DNA of 28,991 nucleotides from Devosiaceae bacterium. GTDB lineage: Bacteria; Pseudomonadota; Alphaproteobacteria; Rhizobiales; Devosiaceae. The position numbers and the translations under genes are program-made. This document shows positions 6,357-15,188 of this stretch, one piece after another; position 1 is the first letter of the stretch, and every line of letters starts with the position of its first letter. Location of the stretch: assembly GCA_021648585.1 (NCBI GenBank), contig JAKISM010000010.1:1-28991 (forward strand). Reading direction: 5' to 3'. A model generated the notes under the pieces. That model did not search any database. It saw only the letters and a program-made list of their open reading frames with translations, and was not told the origin of the DNA.

Positions 6357-7724
6357 ATGTCTTCAAATCTTTTTGTTAAAGAGTTAAAAAAAGCAGTTGC
6401 AAGCGGTGAAATTGATACCGTAATTGTAGCACAAATTGATATGCAGGGGCGCTTGATGGGCAAGCGGTTTCATGCAGGTTTTTTCCTAAAAAGCGCAATT
6501 AAAGAAACCCATTCATGCAATTATTTGCTAGCTACCGATATGGAAATGGAAACGGTTGAAGGTTATAAGGCGACCAGTTGGGAGGCTGGATATGGCGATT
6601 ATATTATGCAGCCAGACCTTAGCACTTTACGCATCATTCCATGGTTAGAAAAAACCGCCTTAGTTTTGTGTGATCTTAAAGATCATAAAACCCATAAAGA
6701 TGTACCCCATTCGCCACGTGCTATCTTGAAGAAGCAAATTGCTCGCCTTGAAGAAATGGGCATGAAGGCAATGATGGCAACTGAATTAGAATTTCATGTT
6801 TTCAAACAGAATTTCGAGCAAGCCCATGATGAGAACTATCGCTCTTTAGAGCCAATAAGTCCCTATAATGAAGATTATCATATTTTCCAAACTACAAAAG
6901 AAGAGGGCTTAATGCGAGCAATTCGAAATGGATTGCATGGTGCTGGCATTGTGGTTGAAAATACCAAAGGCGAGGCGGACGCTGGGCAAGCGGAAGTGAA
7001 TGTAAAATATTGTGAAGCGCTAGAAGTTGCAGATAATCACGTTATTATAAAAAATGGCGTAAAAGAAATGGCTTTTTTGCATGGTAATGCGGTAACATTT
7101 TTAGCTAAATGGAGCGCAAAGGCTGCTGGCAATAGCTCGCATATTCATCAATCTCTATGGAGCAAAGAGGGCGAGCCGCTTTTTTATGATGAAAAAGAAA
7201 AGCACGCCATGTCTAAAATTATGCGCTCATATATGGCAGGTCTTTTAGCTCATGCAAGCGAAGCAACTTTGTTTCTTGCTCCTTATATAAATTCATATAA
7301 AAGATTTGTTGCAGGAACTTTTGCGCCAACCAAAGCAATTTGGTCAATGGATAATCGCACGGCTGGCTTTAGGGTCTGTGGAGCTGATACAAAATCAGTA
7401 CGAGTAGAATGTCGTATTGGTGGCTCAGATCTTAATCCATATCTTGCACTTGCAGCGCAAATTGCGGCTGGTATTGAGGGCATTGAAAAAAATATGGAGC
7501 TTGAGAAAGAATTTGTTGGTGATGCTTATGGTGGTAAAAATGTGCGTGAAATCCCTAGCACTTTAAGGCAAGCAACAAAAGCGTTGGATAATTCAAAAAT
7601 GCTTCGTAAAGCATTTGGCGATGATGTTATTGATCACTATGTTCACGCAGCTAAGCATGAACAAAATGAATATGATGGCATTGTGAGCGATTGGGAAGTT
7701 AATCGAGGATTTGAGAGAGCATAA
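6357..7724 (+). CDS. Glutamine synthetase family ligase (probable gamma-glutamyl-amine synthetase)
   Basis: 455 residues from the ATG at 6357, which has AGGGG 5 nt upstream; the longer frame from a TTG at 6339 has no such site. The GS catalytic domain is complete: ATELEFHVF (E143/E145, metal), GEADAGQAEVN (E206, Q211, E213), SHIHQS (H262/H264), YKRFVAG (R316), FAPT, and VECRIGG (E351/R353). The N-terminal beta-grasp domain is present. There is no NLYDLP-type adenylylation loop; the segment has REIPSTLRQA instead. Together with the catabolic neighbours this points away from housekeeping GlnA and towards the GlnT/PuuA/IpuC-like group, cytoplasmic enzymes that use ATP to join glutamate to an amine. 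The aldehyde and alcohol dehydrogenase genes follow 14 nt and then 5 nt downstream, evidently one operon. The amine substrate is unknown. Confidence 0.85.
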   Translation: MSSNLFVKELKKAVASGEIDTVIVAQIDMQGRLMGKRFHAGFFLKSAIKETHSCNYLLATDMEMETVEGYKATSWEAGYGDYIMQPDLSTLRIIPWLEKTALVLCDLKDHKTHKDVPHSPRAILKKQIARLEEMGMKAMMATELEFHVFKQNFEQAHDENYRSLEPISPYNEDYHIFQTTKEEGLMRAIRNGLHGAGIVVENTKGEADAGQAEVNVKYCEALEVADNHVIIKNGVKEMAFLHGNAVTFLAKWSAKAAGNSSHIHQSLWSKEGEPLFYDEKEKHAMSKIMRSYMAGLLAHASEATLFLAPYINSYKRFVAGTFAPTKAIWSMDNRTAGFRVCGADTKSVRVECRIGGSDLNPYLALAAQIAAGIEGIEKNMELEKEFVGDAYGGKNVREIPSTLRQATKALDNSKMLRKAFGDDVIDHYVHAAKHEQNEYDGIVSDWEVNRGFERA

Positions 7725-7738
7725 TAAAGTAGAGTAAA

Positions 7739-9118
7739 ATGAAAAAAGTAAAATTAATATCCCCCATAGATGGCTCAACCTATATTGAGCGTGAAGTTGC
7801 AACTGAGCAAGTGGCAAGAGAAGTCATTGCCAATGCAAAACAAGCACAAACAGCATGGGCAAATCGTTCAATAGATGAACGCACTAAATTGGTTATGGCT
7901 GGCATTGAAAAGCTAGGTGAGATGAATGATGAAATAACCTTAGAGTTGGCGCATCAAATGGGTCGTCCTATTCGTTATGGTGGTGAATTTTCTGGTGTGA
8001 ACGAGCGCTCAAAATATATGGCTTCGATTGCGAAAAAGGCACTGCACCCGATTTTAATTGAAGATAGCGAAGGCTTTGAGCGCAAAATTAAACGAGTTCC
8101 GCATGGTTTAGTTTTTGTAATCGCCCCTTGGAATTACCCTTATATGACGGCGATAAATTCTATCGTGCCTGCGCTTATTGCAGGTAATGTTGTGATGTTA
8201 AAACATGCTAGCCAAACGCTAAAAGTTGGTGAGAGATTAGAGCAGGCGCTCCATGCTGGTGGTGTGCCAAAAGCAGTGTTTCAAAATATTGTACTTGATC
8301 ATGAAACAACTTCAAACCTAATCGCTGACAATGGTTTTGACTTCATTAATTTTACTGGCTCGGTTGGTGGTGGTAGCGCTATTGAAAAAGCTGCCGCTGG
8401 CACATTTACTCCGATAGGGCTTGAGCTTGGTGGCAAAGACCCTGCTTATGTAATGGAAGATGCGGATATTGATCTAGCGGTTGAAACGCTGATTGATGGC
8501 GCAATGTTTAATTCGGGGCAATCTTGTTGCGGTATTGAGCGGATATATGTTTGCGAAAAACTCCATGATGAGTTTGTTAAAAAAGCAGTGGCGATTGTTT
8601 CGCAATATAAATTGGGTAATCCGCTAGATAAAGAAACTACATTAGGGCCACTGGCGCACGAGCGTTTTTCGCAAGATATTAGGGCGCAAGTTAATGAGGC
8701 TATTGCTATGGGCGCAACGCCAATGATTGATAAGGATTTATTTCCTGAGGATAATGGCGGCGCATATCTTGCTCCGCAAATTCTCACCAATGTTACTCAT
8801 GATATGCGTATTATGCATGACGAAACTTTTGGCCCTGCGGTTGGTATTATGAAAGTTAAAGATGACGAGCAGGCAATCGCTTTAATGAATGATAGCGAGT
8901 TTGGTCTAACGGCTTCGCTTTGGACTAAAGATATTGAGCGAGCGAAAAATATTGCTGATCAAATTGAAACTGGCACTGTTTTTATGAACAGAGCCGATTA
9001 TATTGATCCGGCTCTATGTTGGACAGGTTGTAAAAACACAGGACGAGGAGGGGCAATGTCAGAAATTGGTTATCACAATCTCACTCGTCCAAAATCTTAT
9101 CATTTTAAAAAGGCTTAA
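7739..9118 (+). CDS. NAD(P)-dependent aldehyde dehydrogenase
   Basis: 459 residues, the normal ALDH-superfamily length. Visible motifs are APWNYP with the catalytic-site Asn132, FTGSVGGG in the Rossmann cofactor domain (about 206-212), the general base E229 in GLELGGKDP and the nucleophile C263 in GQSCC. The enzyme oxidises an aldehyde to the carboxylate in the cytoplasm. The ribosome-binding site is weak (AGAG), consistent with coupling to the upstream ligase gene 14 nt away. The alcohol dehydrogenase starts 5 nt after its stop, so the two enzymes probably act in series, with the alcohol dehydrogenase supplying the aldehyde. The substrate is not determined; an aldehyde bearing a gamma-glutamyl-amide group is an inference from context. 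Confidence 0.93.
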   Translation: MKKVKLISPIDGSTYIEREVATEQVAREVIANAKQAQTAWANRSIDERTKLVMAGIEKLGEMNDEITLELAHQMGRPIRYGGEFSGVNERSKYMASIAKKALHPILIEDSEGFERKIKRVPHGLVFVIAPWNYPYMTAINSIVPALIAGNVVMLKHASQTLKVGERLEQALHAGGVPKAVFQNIVLDHETTSNLIADNGFDFINFTGSVGGGSAIEKAAAGTFTPIGLELGGKDPAYVMEDADIDLAVETLIDGAMFNSGQSCCGIERIYVCEKLHDEFVKKAVAIVSQYKLGNPLDKETTLGPLAHERFSQDIRAQVNEAIAMGATPMIDKDLFPEDNGGAYLAPQILTNVTHDMRIMHDETFGPAVGIMKVKDDEQAIALMNDSEFGLTASLWTKDIERAKNIADQIETGTVFMNRADYIDPALCWTGCKNTGRGGAMSEIGYHNLTRPKSYHFKKA

Positions 9119-9123
9119 CAAGA

Positions 9124-10269
9124 ATGGAATTAGTTGCAAATTGGAATTATCCAACCCCAATTCGCTTTGGCGCTGGGCGCATTAGCGAGCTTGTTGAAAC
9201 AATAAAACTGGTTGGCATGAAAAACCCACTTTTTGTTACTGATAAGGGATTAGCCAATTTACCGATAACCCAAAATGCACTTGATCTCATGGATAAAGGC
9301 GGATTTGGGCGAGCTTGTTTTTTTGATGTTGATGTTAATCCAAACGATATAAATCTTAGTGCTGGTGTTGATGTGTTTTTACAAGGCAAACATGATGGGG
9401 TAATAGCTTTTGGTGGTGGCTCGGCGCTTGATCTGGGTAAATTAATTGCCTTTCAAGCAAGACAAAGCCGTCCTATTTGGGATTTTGAAGATATTGGTGA
9501 TTATTGGACAAGGGCAGATGAAAGCGCCATTGCGCCGATAATTGCCATTCCAACAACAGCTGGCACTGGCTCTGAAGTTGGGCGAGCTGGCGTGCTAACT
9601 AATTCGCAAACGCATGTAAAAAAGATAATTTTTCACCCCAAAATTTTACCGCAGTTAGTAATTTGTGACCCTGAATTAAGCATTGGAATGCCCCAAATAA
9701 TAACCGTTGGTACAGGAATGGATGCGTTTATTCATTCGCTTGAAGCATATTCATCGCCGTTTTATCACCCTATGAGCCAAGGCATTGCGCTTGAGGGCAT
9801 GCGCCTTGTGAAAGAAAATTTGGGCAAAGTCTATGCTAATCCAAATGATATTGAAGCTCGATCACACATGATGGCGGCGGCAGCAATGGGGGCAACAGCT
9901 TTTCAAAAAGGCTTAGGGGCAATGCACGCACTCTCGCATTCTGTTGGCGCACTTTATAATACGCCACACGGCATGACCAATGCTATTGTCATGCCTTATG
10001 TGCTTAAATTTAATAGAGAAGCCATTGAACAGCGCATTGAAAATCTTGCCGCCTATCTTGATATTAAAGGCGGCTTTGATGGATTTTATAAATTTATCAT
10101 GCAAATGCGTAGCGATTTTGAAGTGCCGCAAAAATTAAATGCACTTGGGGTTGATGATAAACGAATTGATGAATTAGCGCAAATGGCAGTGAACGATCCT
10201 AGTGCTGGCGGCAATCCAGTTGAATTAACACTTGAGGCGGCAAAGACGCTTTTTGAAGAAGCTATTTAG
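9124..10269 (+). CDS. Iron-containing (group III) alcohol dehydrogenase
   Basis: 381 residues. The cofactor site GGGSALDLGK (97-106) and PTTAGTGSEVGR (143-154) are intact, and the four expected metal ligands are D200 and H204 (GTGMDAFIHSLEAY), H268 (MHALSH) and H282 (NTPHGMTN). Group III enzymes interconvert alcohols and aldehydes or ketones with NAD(P)H. The gene begins 5 nt after the aldehyde dehydrogenase stop and is the last gene of the rightward cluster. It converges on tadC, separated by 68 nt. Its place beside a gamma-glutamyl ligase and an aldehyde dehydrogenase suggests oxidation of a hydroxyl group to aldehyde in a catabolic chain. The direction and substrate are inferred. Confidence 0.93.
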   Translation: MELVANWNYPTPIRFGAGRISELVETIKLVGMKNPLFVTDKGLANLPITQNALDLMDKGGFGRACFFDVDVNPNDINLSAGVDVFLQGKHDGVIAFGGGSALDLGKLIAFQARQSRPIWDFEDIGDYWTRADESAIAPIIAIPTTAGTGSEVGRAGVLTNSQTHVKKIIFHPKILPQLVICDPELSIGMPQIITVGTGMDAFIHSLEAYSSPFYHPMSQGIALEGMRLVKENLGKVYANPNDIEARSHMMAAAAMGATAFQKGLGAMHALSHSVGALYNTPHGMTNAIVMPYVLKFNREAIEQRIENLAAYLDIKGGFDGFYKFIMQMRSDFEVPQKLNALGVDDKRIDELAQMAVNDPSAGGNPVELTLEAAKTLFEEAI

Positions 10270-10279
10270 TTTTACTACA

Positions 10280-10307
10280 AAAAAGTTATCCTCATATTAG
10301 GAGGATA
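10280..10307 (-). terminator. Intrinsic terminator of the tad operon
   Basis: On the minus strand, TATCCTC and GAGGATA form a 7-bp stem (arms 10301-10307 and 10287-10293, 7-nt loop), followed by ACTTTTTTG (T6). It lies 30 nt beyond the tadC stop in the convergent gap with the alcohol dehydrogenase gene. The same hairpin read on the plus strand has no T-run. Confidence 0.6.
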
Positions 10308-10337
10308 TTACCATAGGGCTCTAACCCCTAAATTATC

Positions 10338-11333
10338 CTAGCCTATTATTCCACCAGGGCCAAATATTTGCAGCATTGCTGGCGCCATAATAACAATAAA
10401 CAATACTGGTAAGAAGAATAAAATAAGCGGGACTGTAAGTTTTGGTGGAAGTGATGCCGCTTTTTGCTCAGCTGCCATCATACGATCATTTCTGCCCTCT
10501 TCAGCCATAATACGCAAAGATTGGCCAATCGACGTTCCGTATTTATCAGCCTGTATCAAAGCAGTCATCACAGCACTTACAGCATCTAACCCTGTCCTTA
10601 AGCCAAGATTCTTAAAGGCTTGCCCTCTCTCTTCAAGAAAAGAAAGCTCGGCATTGGTCAATGTTAGCTCTTCAGATAATTCAGCGCTTTGCTGTCCCAT
10701 TTCTTTACCAACTCTCTTAAATGAAAGTTCAATCGACATTCCGCTTTCAACACATAATAACAATAAATCTAAGCAGTCAGGCCATGCTTTTTTTATTGAT
10801 TGCTGGCGTTTAGTAATCGTATTTTTTAATAATATAACAGGTAAATAAGAGCCCACTAAAGCCGCAGCAAAAGCATAGAGCACTGACATATATAAAGGTT
10901 CTTCACTCATCATTACTAATGCCAAATATGCAAAAACAACAAAGAATAATATAATAGGAGTTACAAATCTAAAAAACAAAAATGTAGTCATAGAAGACTT
11001 ACTACGATAGCCAGCTTGAGTTAATTTTAATTTGGTATTTTCATCTACGAAAGCTTTTTTTAGAGAAAATTTCTCAACAATAGTTTCCATATATTTTTTT
11101 GAATTAATATCAGAACGTGCGCTACTTCTCTTGCCTTCACTATTTCTTAAACGCTCCATTTCTGCAATGCGCATTCTCTCACGCTCATTTGCAACGTGCT
11201 TTACTCGTGATTTTAATTCAATTTTGTCAGCTAATTGCGCACCAATAGTAAATATAATAGCTGCAACTGCAATAGCTGCAAGAATACTCATCAAAGAATC
11301 TGCGTTTGTAAATAGCTCAACTATATTTGTCAT
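10338..11333 (-). CDS. tadC: Tad pilus inner-membrane platform protein TadC
   Basis: 331 residues with a type II secretion F (T2SSF) domain in the C-terminal half. Hydrophobic segments lie near residues 15-30, two around 125-170, and one at the C-terminus ending MAPAMLQIFGPGG. SIKKAWPDCLDLLLLCVESGMSIELSFKRVGKEM is the conserved cytoplasmic helical part that contacts the ATPase. TadC works with TadB as the membrane platform on which the CpaF ATPase drives Flp pilin assembly. It is the last gene of the leftward tad operon, starting 33 nt after the tadB stop and followed by a terminator. Confidence 0.92.
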   Translation of the reverse strand: MTNIVELFTNADSLMSILAAIAVAAIIFTIGAQLADKIELKSRVKHVANERERMRIAEMERLRNSEGKRSSARSDINSKKYMETIVEKFSLKKAFVDENTKLKLTQAGYRSKSSMTTFLFFRFVTPIILFFVVFAYLALVMMSEEPLYMSVLYAFAAALVGSYLPVILLKNTITKRQQSIKKAWPDCLDLLLLCVESGMSIELSFKRVGKEMGQQSAELSEELTLTNAELSFLEERGQAFKNLGLRTGLDAVSAVMTALIQADKYGTSIGQSLRIMAEEGRNDRMMAAEQKAASLPPKLTVPLILFFLPVLFIVIMAPAMLQIFGPGGIIG

Positions 11334-11366
11334 TTATCAAATTCCAAAACTCATCTACAACAATCT

Positions 11367-12341
11367 TTAATAATCAAACTGGATCATTTTATTCATAATG
11401 AACCCACCCATCGACAACATACCTGCTGCAATCCCCAGCCAAACATTACCCATAGGGGTTGCAAATAGTGGGGTCAAATAACCCGGACTAGCAATAGATA
11501 CTAAAATAGCCACAATAAAAGGTAATGAGCCAATAATTCCAGCAGAAGCCTTAGCTTCAGAAGCCATAGCTTTTACTTTTGCCTTCATTTTTTTACGATC
11601 TCGCAACACACGAGAAAGATTTTGCAACGCTTCAGCCAAATTACCACCCGCTTGCTCTTGCACAGCAATAACCACAACCAAAAAATTCACTTCTGAAACA
11701 GGCACACGATCATATAAAACCAAAATTGAATCTGCCATTCCCTTGCCTATCGCTTGCTGTTCTACAACACGGGCAAATTCACTGCGAACTGGCTCTTTAA
11801 CATCTTTTGCAACAACCTTTATTGAATCATTTAACGGCATTCCAGCTTTTATCCCACGCACAATCGCTTCAACAGCATTTGGTAATTCTGCAAGATATTT
11901 TGCTTGATATTTTTTCTTCTTAAAACCTAAAAACCACATTGCCCCAACATATGCCATAGCAACAGACATAGTTGCTGCAAACCAAATAGGTGTTTCAATT
12001 AGAAATAAAACAATAAAAAATATTACATTAGCAATAATAGCATTACGAATATAAGCAGCTTTAGAAATCGACATTCCAGATTGAAAAATCTTTTCTTTTA
12101 GTGAAAGTTTCTTTTTCTTGTTCTTTTGTGCATGATCGTCCAACACTGATTGAATTGCTTTTCGACGGTTTTCCTTAGTACGCAAGAGACCTTTATTTTT
12201 AGCCTTATCTTGCATATTCCCAGTATAGGCATTGATCCTTTTATCAACCCTTTTAGCATTACCAAAAATTGACGGAACAAACACCGCACCCAATGCACCA
12301 ACAGATATAAAAGCTAATAATGCTAAAATTAATGATGACAT
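11367..12341 (-). CDS. tadB: Tad pilus inner-membrane platform protein TadB
   Basis: 324 residues from the ATG at 12341, which follows the cpaF stop by one base and has GGTGGG 8 nt upstream. An earlier in-frame start at 12395 would overlap cpaF by 53 nt and add a peptide that does not resemble a TadB N-terminus, so it is rejected. There is an N-terminal membrane helix (about 4-24), a Lys/Arg-rich linker, two central membrane segments, then a T2SSF domain (LPNAVEAIVRGIKAGMPLNDSIK...) and a C-terminal helix. It forms the pilus assembly platform with TadC in the cytoplasmic membrane. Confidence 0.92.
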   Translation of the reverse strand: MSSLILALLAFISVGALGAVFVPSIFGNAKRVDKRINAYTGNMQDKAKNKGLLRTKENRRKAIQSVLDDHAQKNKKKKLSLKEKIFQSGMSISKAAYIRNAIIANVIFFIVLFLIETPIWFAATMSVAMAYVGAMWFLGFKKKKYQAKYLAELPNAVEAIVRGIKAGMPLNDSIKVVAKDVKEPVRSEFARVVEQQAIGKGMADSILVLYDRVPVSEVNFLVVVIAVQEQAGGNLAEALQNLSRVLRDRKKMKAKVKAMASEAKASAGIIGSLPFIVAILVSIASPGYLTPLFATPMGNVWLGIAAGMLSMGGFIMNKMIQFDY

Positions 12342-12342
12342 A

Positions 12343-13842
12343 TTATTTACCCACCATTTCTTTATGCTCAACATTAGCGCTTTCAAGCGCTGCAACTAAA
12401 TTAGCTTCTTCGTTATAATATCGCGCTCTTTCATTAAATTTAGGCTTAGTTATCCCTGTTGAGCGATGTTGGCCTGTCAAATCACCTTTTTCATCTTCAC
12501 CAGTAATATCATAAAGAAACACATCTTGTGTCACAATGACCTCACCTTCCATACCCAATACTTCTGTAATATGAGTGATACGGCGTGAGCCATCACGCAG
12601 ACGGGTTGCCTGAACAATAACATCTATTGACGATACAATCATTTCCCGAATTGTTCTTGATGGCAGTGAATAACCACCCATTGTAATCATTGATTCAATA
12701 CGACTTAGCGCCTCTCTTGGTGAGTTAGCGTGCAACGTTCCCATTGAACCATCATGACCAGTATTCATGGCTTGTAATAAATCAAATGCTTCAGGGCCAC
12801 GCACCTCACCCACAATTATTCTTTCAGGGCGCATACGCAAACAGTTCTTCACCAAATCACGCATAGTGATTTCACCCTCACCCTCAATATTAGGAGGTCT
12901 AGTTTCAAGTCGAACAGTGTGGGGCTGTTGTAATTGCAATTCAGCACTATCTTCGCAAGTAATAATACGCTCATCAGGCTCAATAAAAGCAGTTAAACAA
13001 TTCAACAAAGTTGTTTTACCTGAGCCAGTACCACCAGAAATCAGCACATTTGCTCGAACTCGCCCAATAATTCGCAACACTTCTGCTCCATCAGGTGAAA
13101 TCGAGCCAAATTTTACTAATTGAGGCAATGTCAACTTGTCTTTCTTAAACTTACGAATAGTAAGCGAAGCACCATCAATGGCCAATGGAGGCGCAATAAC
13201 ATTTACACGTGAGCCATCAGGAAGGCGAGCATCACAAATTGGCGAACTTTCATCAACTCGACGTCCAACTTGACTAACTATTCGCTGGCACACATTCATT
13301 AAATGCGCATCATCTCTAAAGCGCACATTAGTAAGTTTAACTTTGCCATTAACTTCAATATAGCATTTTTGCGAACCATTTATCATAATATCAGAAATAT
13401 CATCACGTGCTAATAATGGCTCAAGCGGTCCATACCCCAACACATCATCACAAATATCATCAAGCAATTCTTCTTGATCTGCTATTGACATAACAATCGA
13501 CTTAAGTGAGACAATTTCTAAAACAATATCACGAATTTCCTCACGAGCGGCTTCACCTTCCATTGTCGCAAGCTGACTTAAGTCAAGTGAATCTATGAGA
13601 GCAGAAAATACCACAGAGCGAATAGAGAAATATTGCTCGTTTTGTTTTCCCAAAACACCACTAGAGGCTTCCTCAGTTTGTGCTTGGCTTTTTTCATGCG
13701 AATATGGCTGCACACTATCTTCAGCCTTTTTTTCAGCAGAAGAAATGGTAGTTATTTGGCTATCTTGAGCAACTGGCGGGTTAGGTTTATCTCCCTGCTG
13801 CTTTCCTAGTTTTTTATCAAAATTAGTACGCTTACCAAACAT
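12343..13842 (-). CDS. cpaF: Tad pilus assembly ATPase CpaF/TadA
   Basis: 499 residues, ATG with AGGA at 6-nt spacing. The first 65 residues are polar and low-complexity. Then comes the CpaF N-terminal domain (about 70-240) and the secretion ATPase core: Walker A GGTGSGKTT (270-278), an acidic Asp-box region (ITCEDSAEL), Walker B RIIVGEVRG (341-349) and the His box GTLHANS (368-374). CpaF is the hexameric cytoplasmic ATPase that powers pilus extension (and retraction in Tad systems). tadB follows with one base between stop and start, a classic translational coupling. All catalytic motifs are intact. Confidence 0.96.
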   Translation of the reverse strand: MFGKRTNFDKKLGKQQGDKPNPPVAQDSQITTISSAEKKAEDSVQPYSHEKSQAQTEEASSGVLGKQNEQYFSIRSVVFSALIDSLDLSQLATMEGEAAREEIRDIVLEIVSLKSIVMSIADQEELLDDICDDVLGYGPLEPLLARDDISDIMINGSQKCYIEVNGKVKLTNVRFRDDAHLMNVCQRIVSQVGRRVDESSPICDARLPDGSRVNVIAPPLAIDGASLTIRKFKKDKLTLPQLVKFGSISPDGAEVLRIIGRVRANVLISGGTGSGKTTLLNCLTAFIEPDERIITCEDSAELQLQQPHTVRLETRPPNIEGEGEITMRDLVKNCLRMRPERIIVGEVRGPEAFDLLQAMNTGHDGSMGTLHANSPREALSRIESMITMGGYSLPSRTIREMIVSSIDVIVQATRLRDGSRRITHITEVLGMEGEVIVTQDVFLYDITGEDEKGDLTGQHRSTGITKPKFNERARYYNEEANLVAALESANVEHKEMVGK

Positions 13843-13866
13843 TATTTATCCTATTCTTTATACCCT

Positions 13867-15141
13867 TTAGGCGCGCTTTAAAAGTTTCATCAAACTTGGA
13901 AGATTTAGCCCAACTGGCTTCTTCTTATTAGCTTCCTCATTATCTCGCCCACTTACCCTAAAGGCAATTTTTTTGAAAACCTCTACGGCCTTGTGATTTT
14001 TAGCAATTTCAGCAATCATCTGACCATTATTTGCCGCAGTTCCAAAAACCGCACTATCAAAAGTAATTTCTTCAAATAACTTACATTCTATTGAAGCAGC
14101 AAATTCTTGCGCAGCAATTTCGGGGCGCTTTGCAACACCGCTTTTATTTACAATTAACAAAGGCTCTGCCTCTGTTGGGCGCAATGTTTTTAATATATCA
14201 ATTATATTTTTAGCGTTTCTTAGATTTGCTAAATCTGGCTCAACAACAATAACAATTTCATCAACCATAGATAATGTATGTTTTACCCAATCATTCCAAA
14301 CATGAGGAATATCTAAAATTACAATCGGCACACTTTGCTGACATAACTCAATAATATTTTCAAAACTACGCTCACTAAAGTCATAAACCTTATCAAGATT
14401 ACATGGCGGACCTAATAAATTAATATGCTTGGCAACCTTTGTCATAATACGATCAAGCATAACTCCATCTAATGTTTCCTTAGCAAATAATGCGTCTGCT
14501 ATTCCTGTTGATGGATCTTGATTAAAATTAAGTCCAGAAGTACCAAAAGCAAGATCCATATCAAGTATTACCACATCTTGCATAATATTATTAGCAATAG
14601 ACCAAGCACTATTATGAGCAATAGTTGAAGAGCCTATTCCTCCTTTTGCTCCAATAAAAGCAATAGAGCGCCCAATAGGTTTTGCATCATCTGAAACAAA
14701 TAATTCACTAATAGCACTAGCTAATGTTTTTGAGTTAACTGGCAAAACAAAATATTCAGCAACTCCAAAACTCTTTAGCTCACGATAAAGAATAACATCA
14801 TTTATATGACCCAAAACCAATAATTGCGTTCCAGAATCACACACTTCAGCCAATTTACTAAGAGAAGAAATAATTTCTTCTACCATCAAAGATGTCTCAA
14901 TAATTATTAAGTTTGGTGTTGGGTTAGATTTATAAGTTTCAATAGCACCCTCAACTCCACCATTATGAGTGGTTAAAGCTACACGAGACATACGCCTGTC
15001 CTGTGTTAAATCTTCGATCATCTCAGCAGTATTTGAATGTTCACAAAATGCCTGAATAGTAATTCGAGGTACTAAACGCGCACCTGCTTGCATTTCTGAG
15101 GCATTTTGACTTAACTCATTATTTTGATCATCACTACTCAT
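13867..15141 (-). CDS. cpaE: Pilus localisation ATPase CpaE/TadZ
   Basis: 424 residues from the ATG at 15141, with GGGA 7 nt upstream; the preceding in-frame TTG is not needed. The N-terminal part (about 28-150) is an atypical receiver-like domain, as in TadZ/CpaE proteins. The C-terminal part is a MinD/ParA-type ATPase with the deviant Walker A motif GAKGGIGSST (164-173) and DMDLAFGTSGLNF for the switch region. Family members place the pilus machine at the cell pole or at discrete foci. The protein sits in the standard tad order between cpaC and cpaF. The C-terminus ends in a basic helix. Confidence 0.93.
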   Translation of the reverse strand: MSSDDQNNELSQNASEMQAGARLVPRITIQAFCEHSNTAEMIEDLTQDRRMSRVALTTHNGGVEGAIETYKSNPTPNLIIIETSLMVEEIISSLSKLAEVCDSGTQLLVLGHINDVILYRELKSFGVAEYFVLPVNSKTLASAISELFVSDDAKPIGRSIAFIGAKGGIGSSTIAHNSAWSIANNIMQDVVILDMDLAFGTSGLNFNQDPSTGIADALFAKETLDGVMLDRIMTKVAKHINLLGPPCNLDKVYDFSERSFENIIELCQQSVPIVILDIPHVWNDWVKHTLSMVDEIVIVVEPDLANLRNAKNIIDILKTLRPTEAEPLLIVNKSGVAKRPEIAAQEFAASIECKLFEEITFDSAVFGTAANNGQMIAEIAKNHKAVEVFKKIAFRVSGRDNEEANKKKPVGLNLPSLMKLLKRA

Positions 15142-15188
15142 CAAATATCCCTTTTAATATAGCGCTATATATTCTTATTTTTTGCATT

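Noticed and set aside
8446..8790. 114-aa open frame on the minus strand, inside the aldehyde dehydrogenase gene
   Set aside because: It lies wholly within a gene with intact catalytic motifs on the other strand and has no family likeness.
12342..12395. Longer TadB start overlapping cpaF
   Set aside because: The ATG at 12341 has a ribosome-binding site and follows the cpaF stop by one base; the extra N-terminus lies in cpaF coding sequence.
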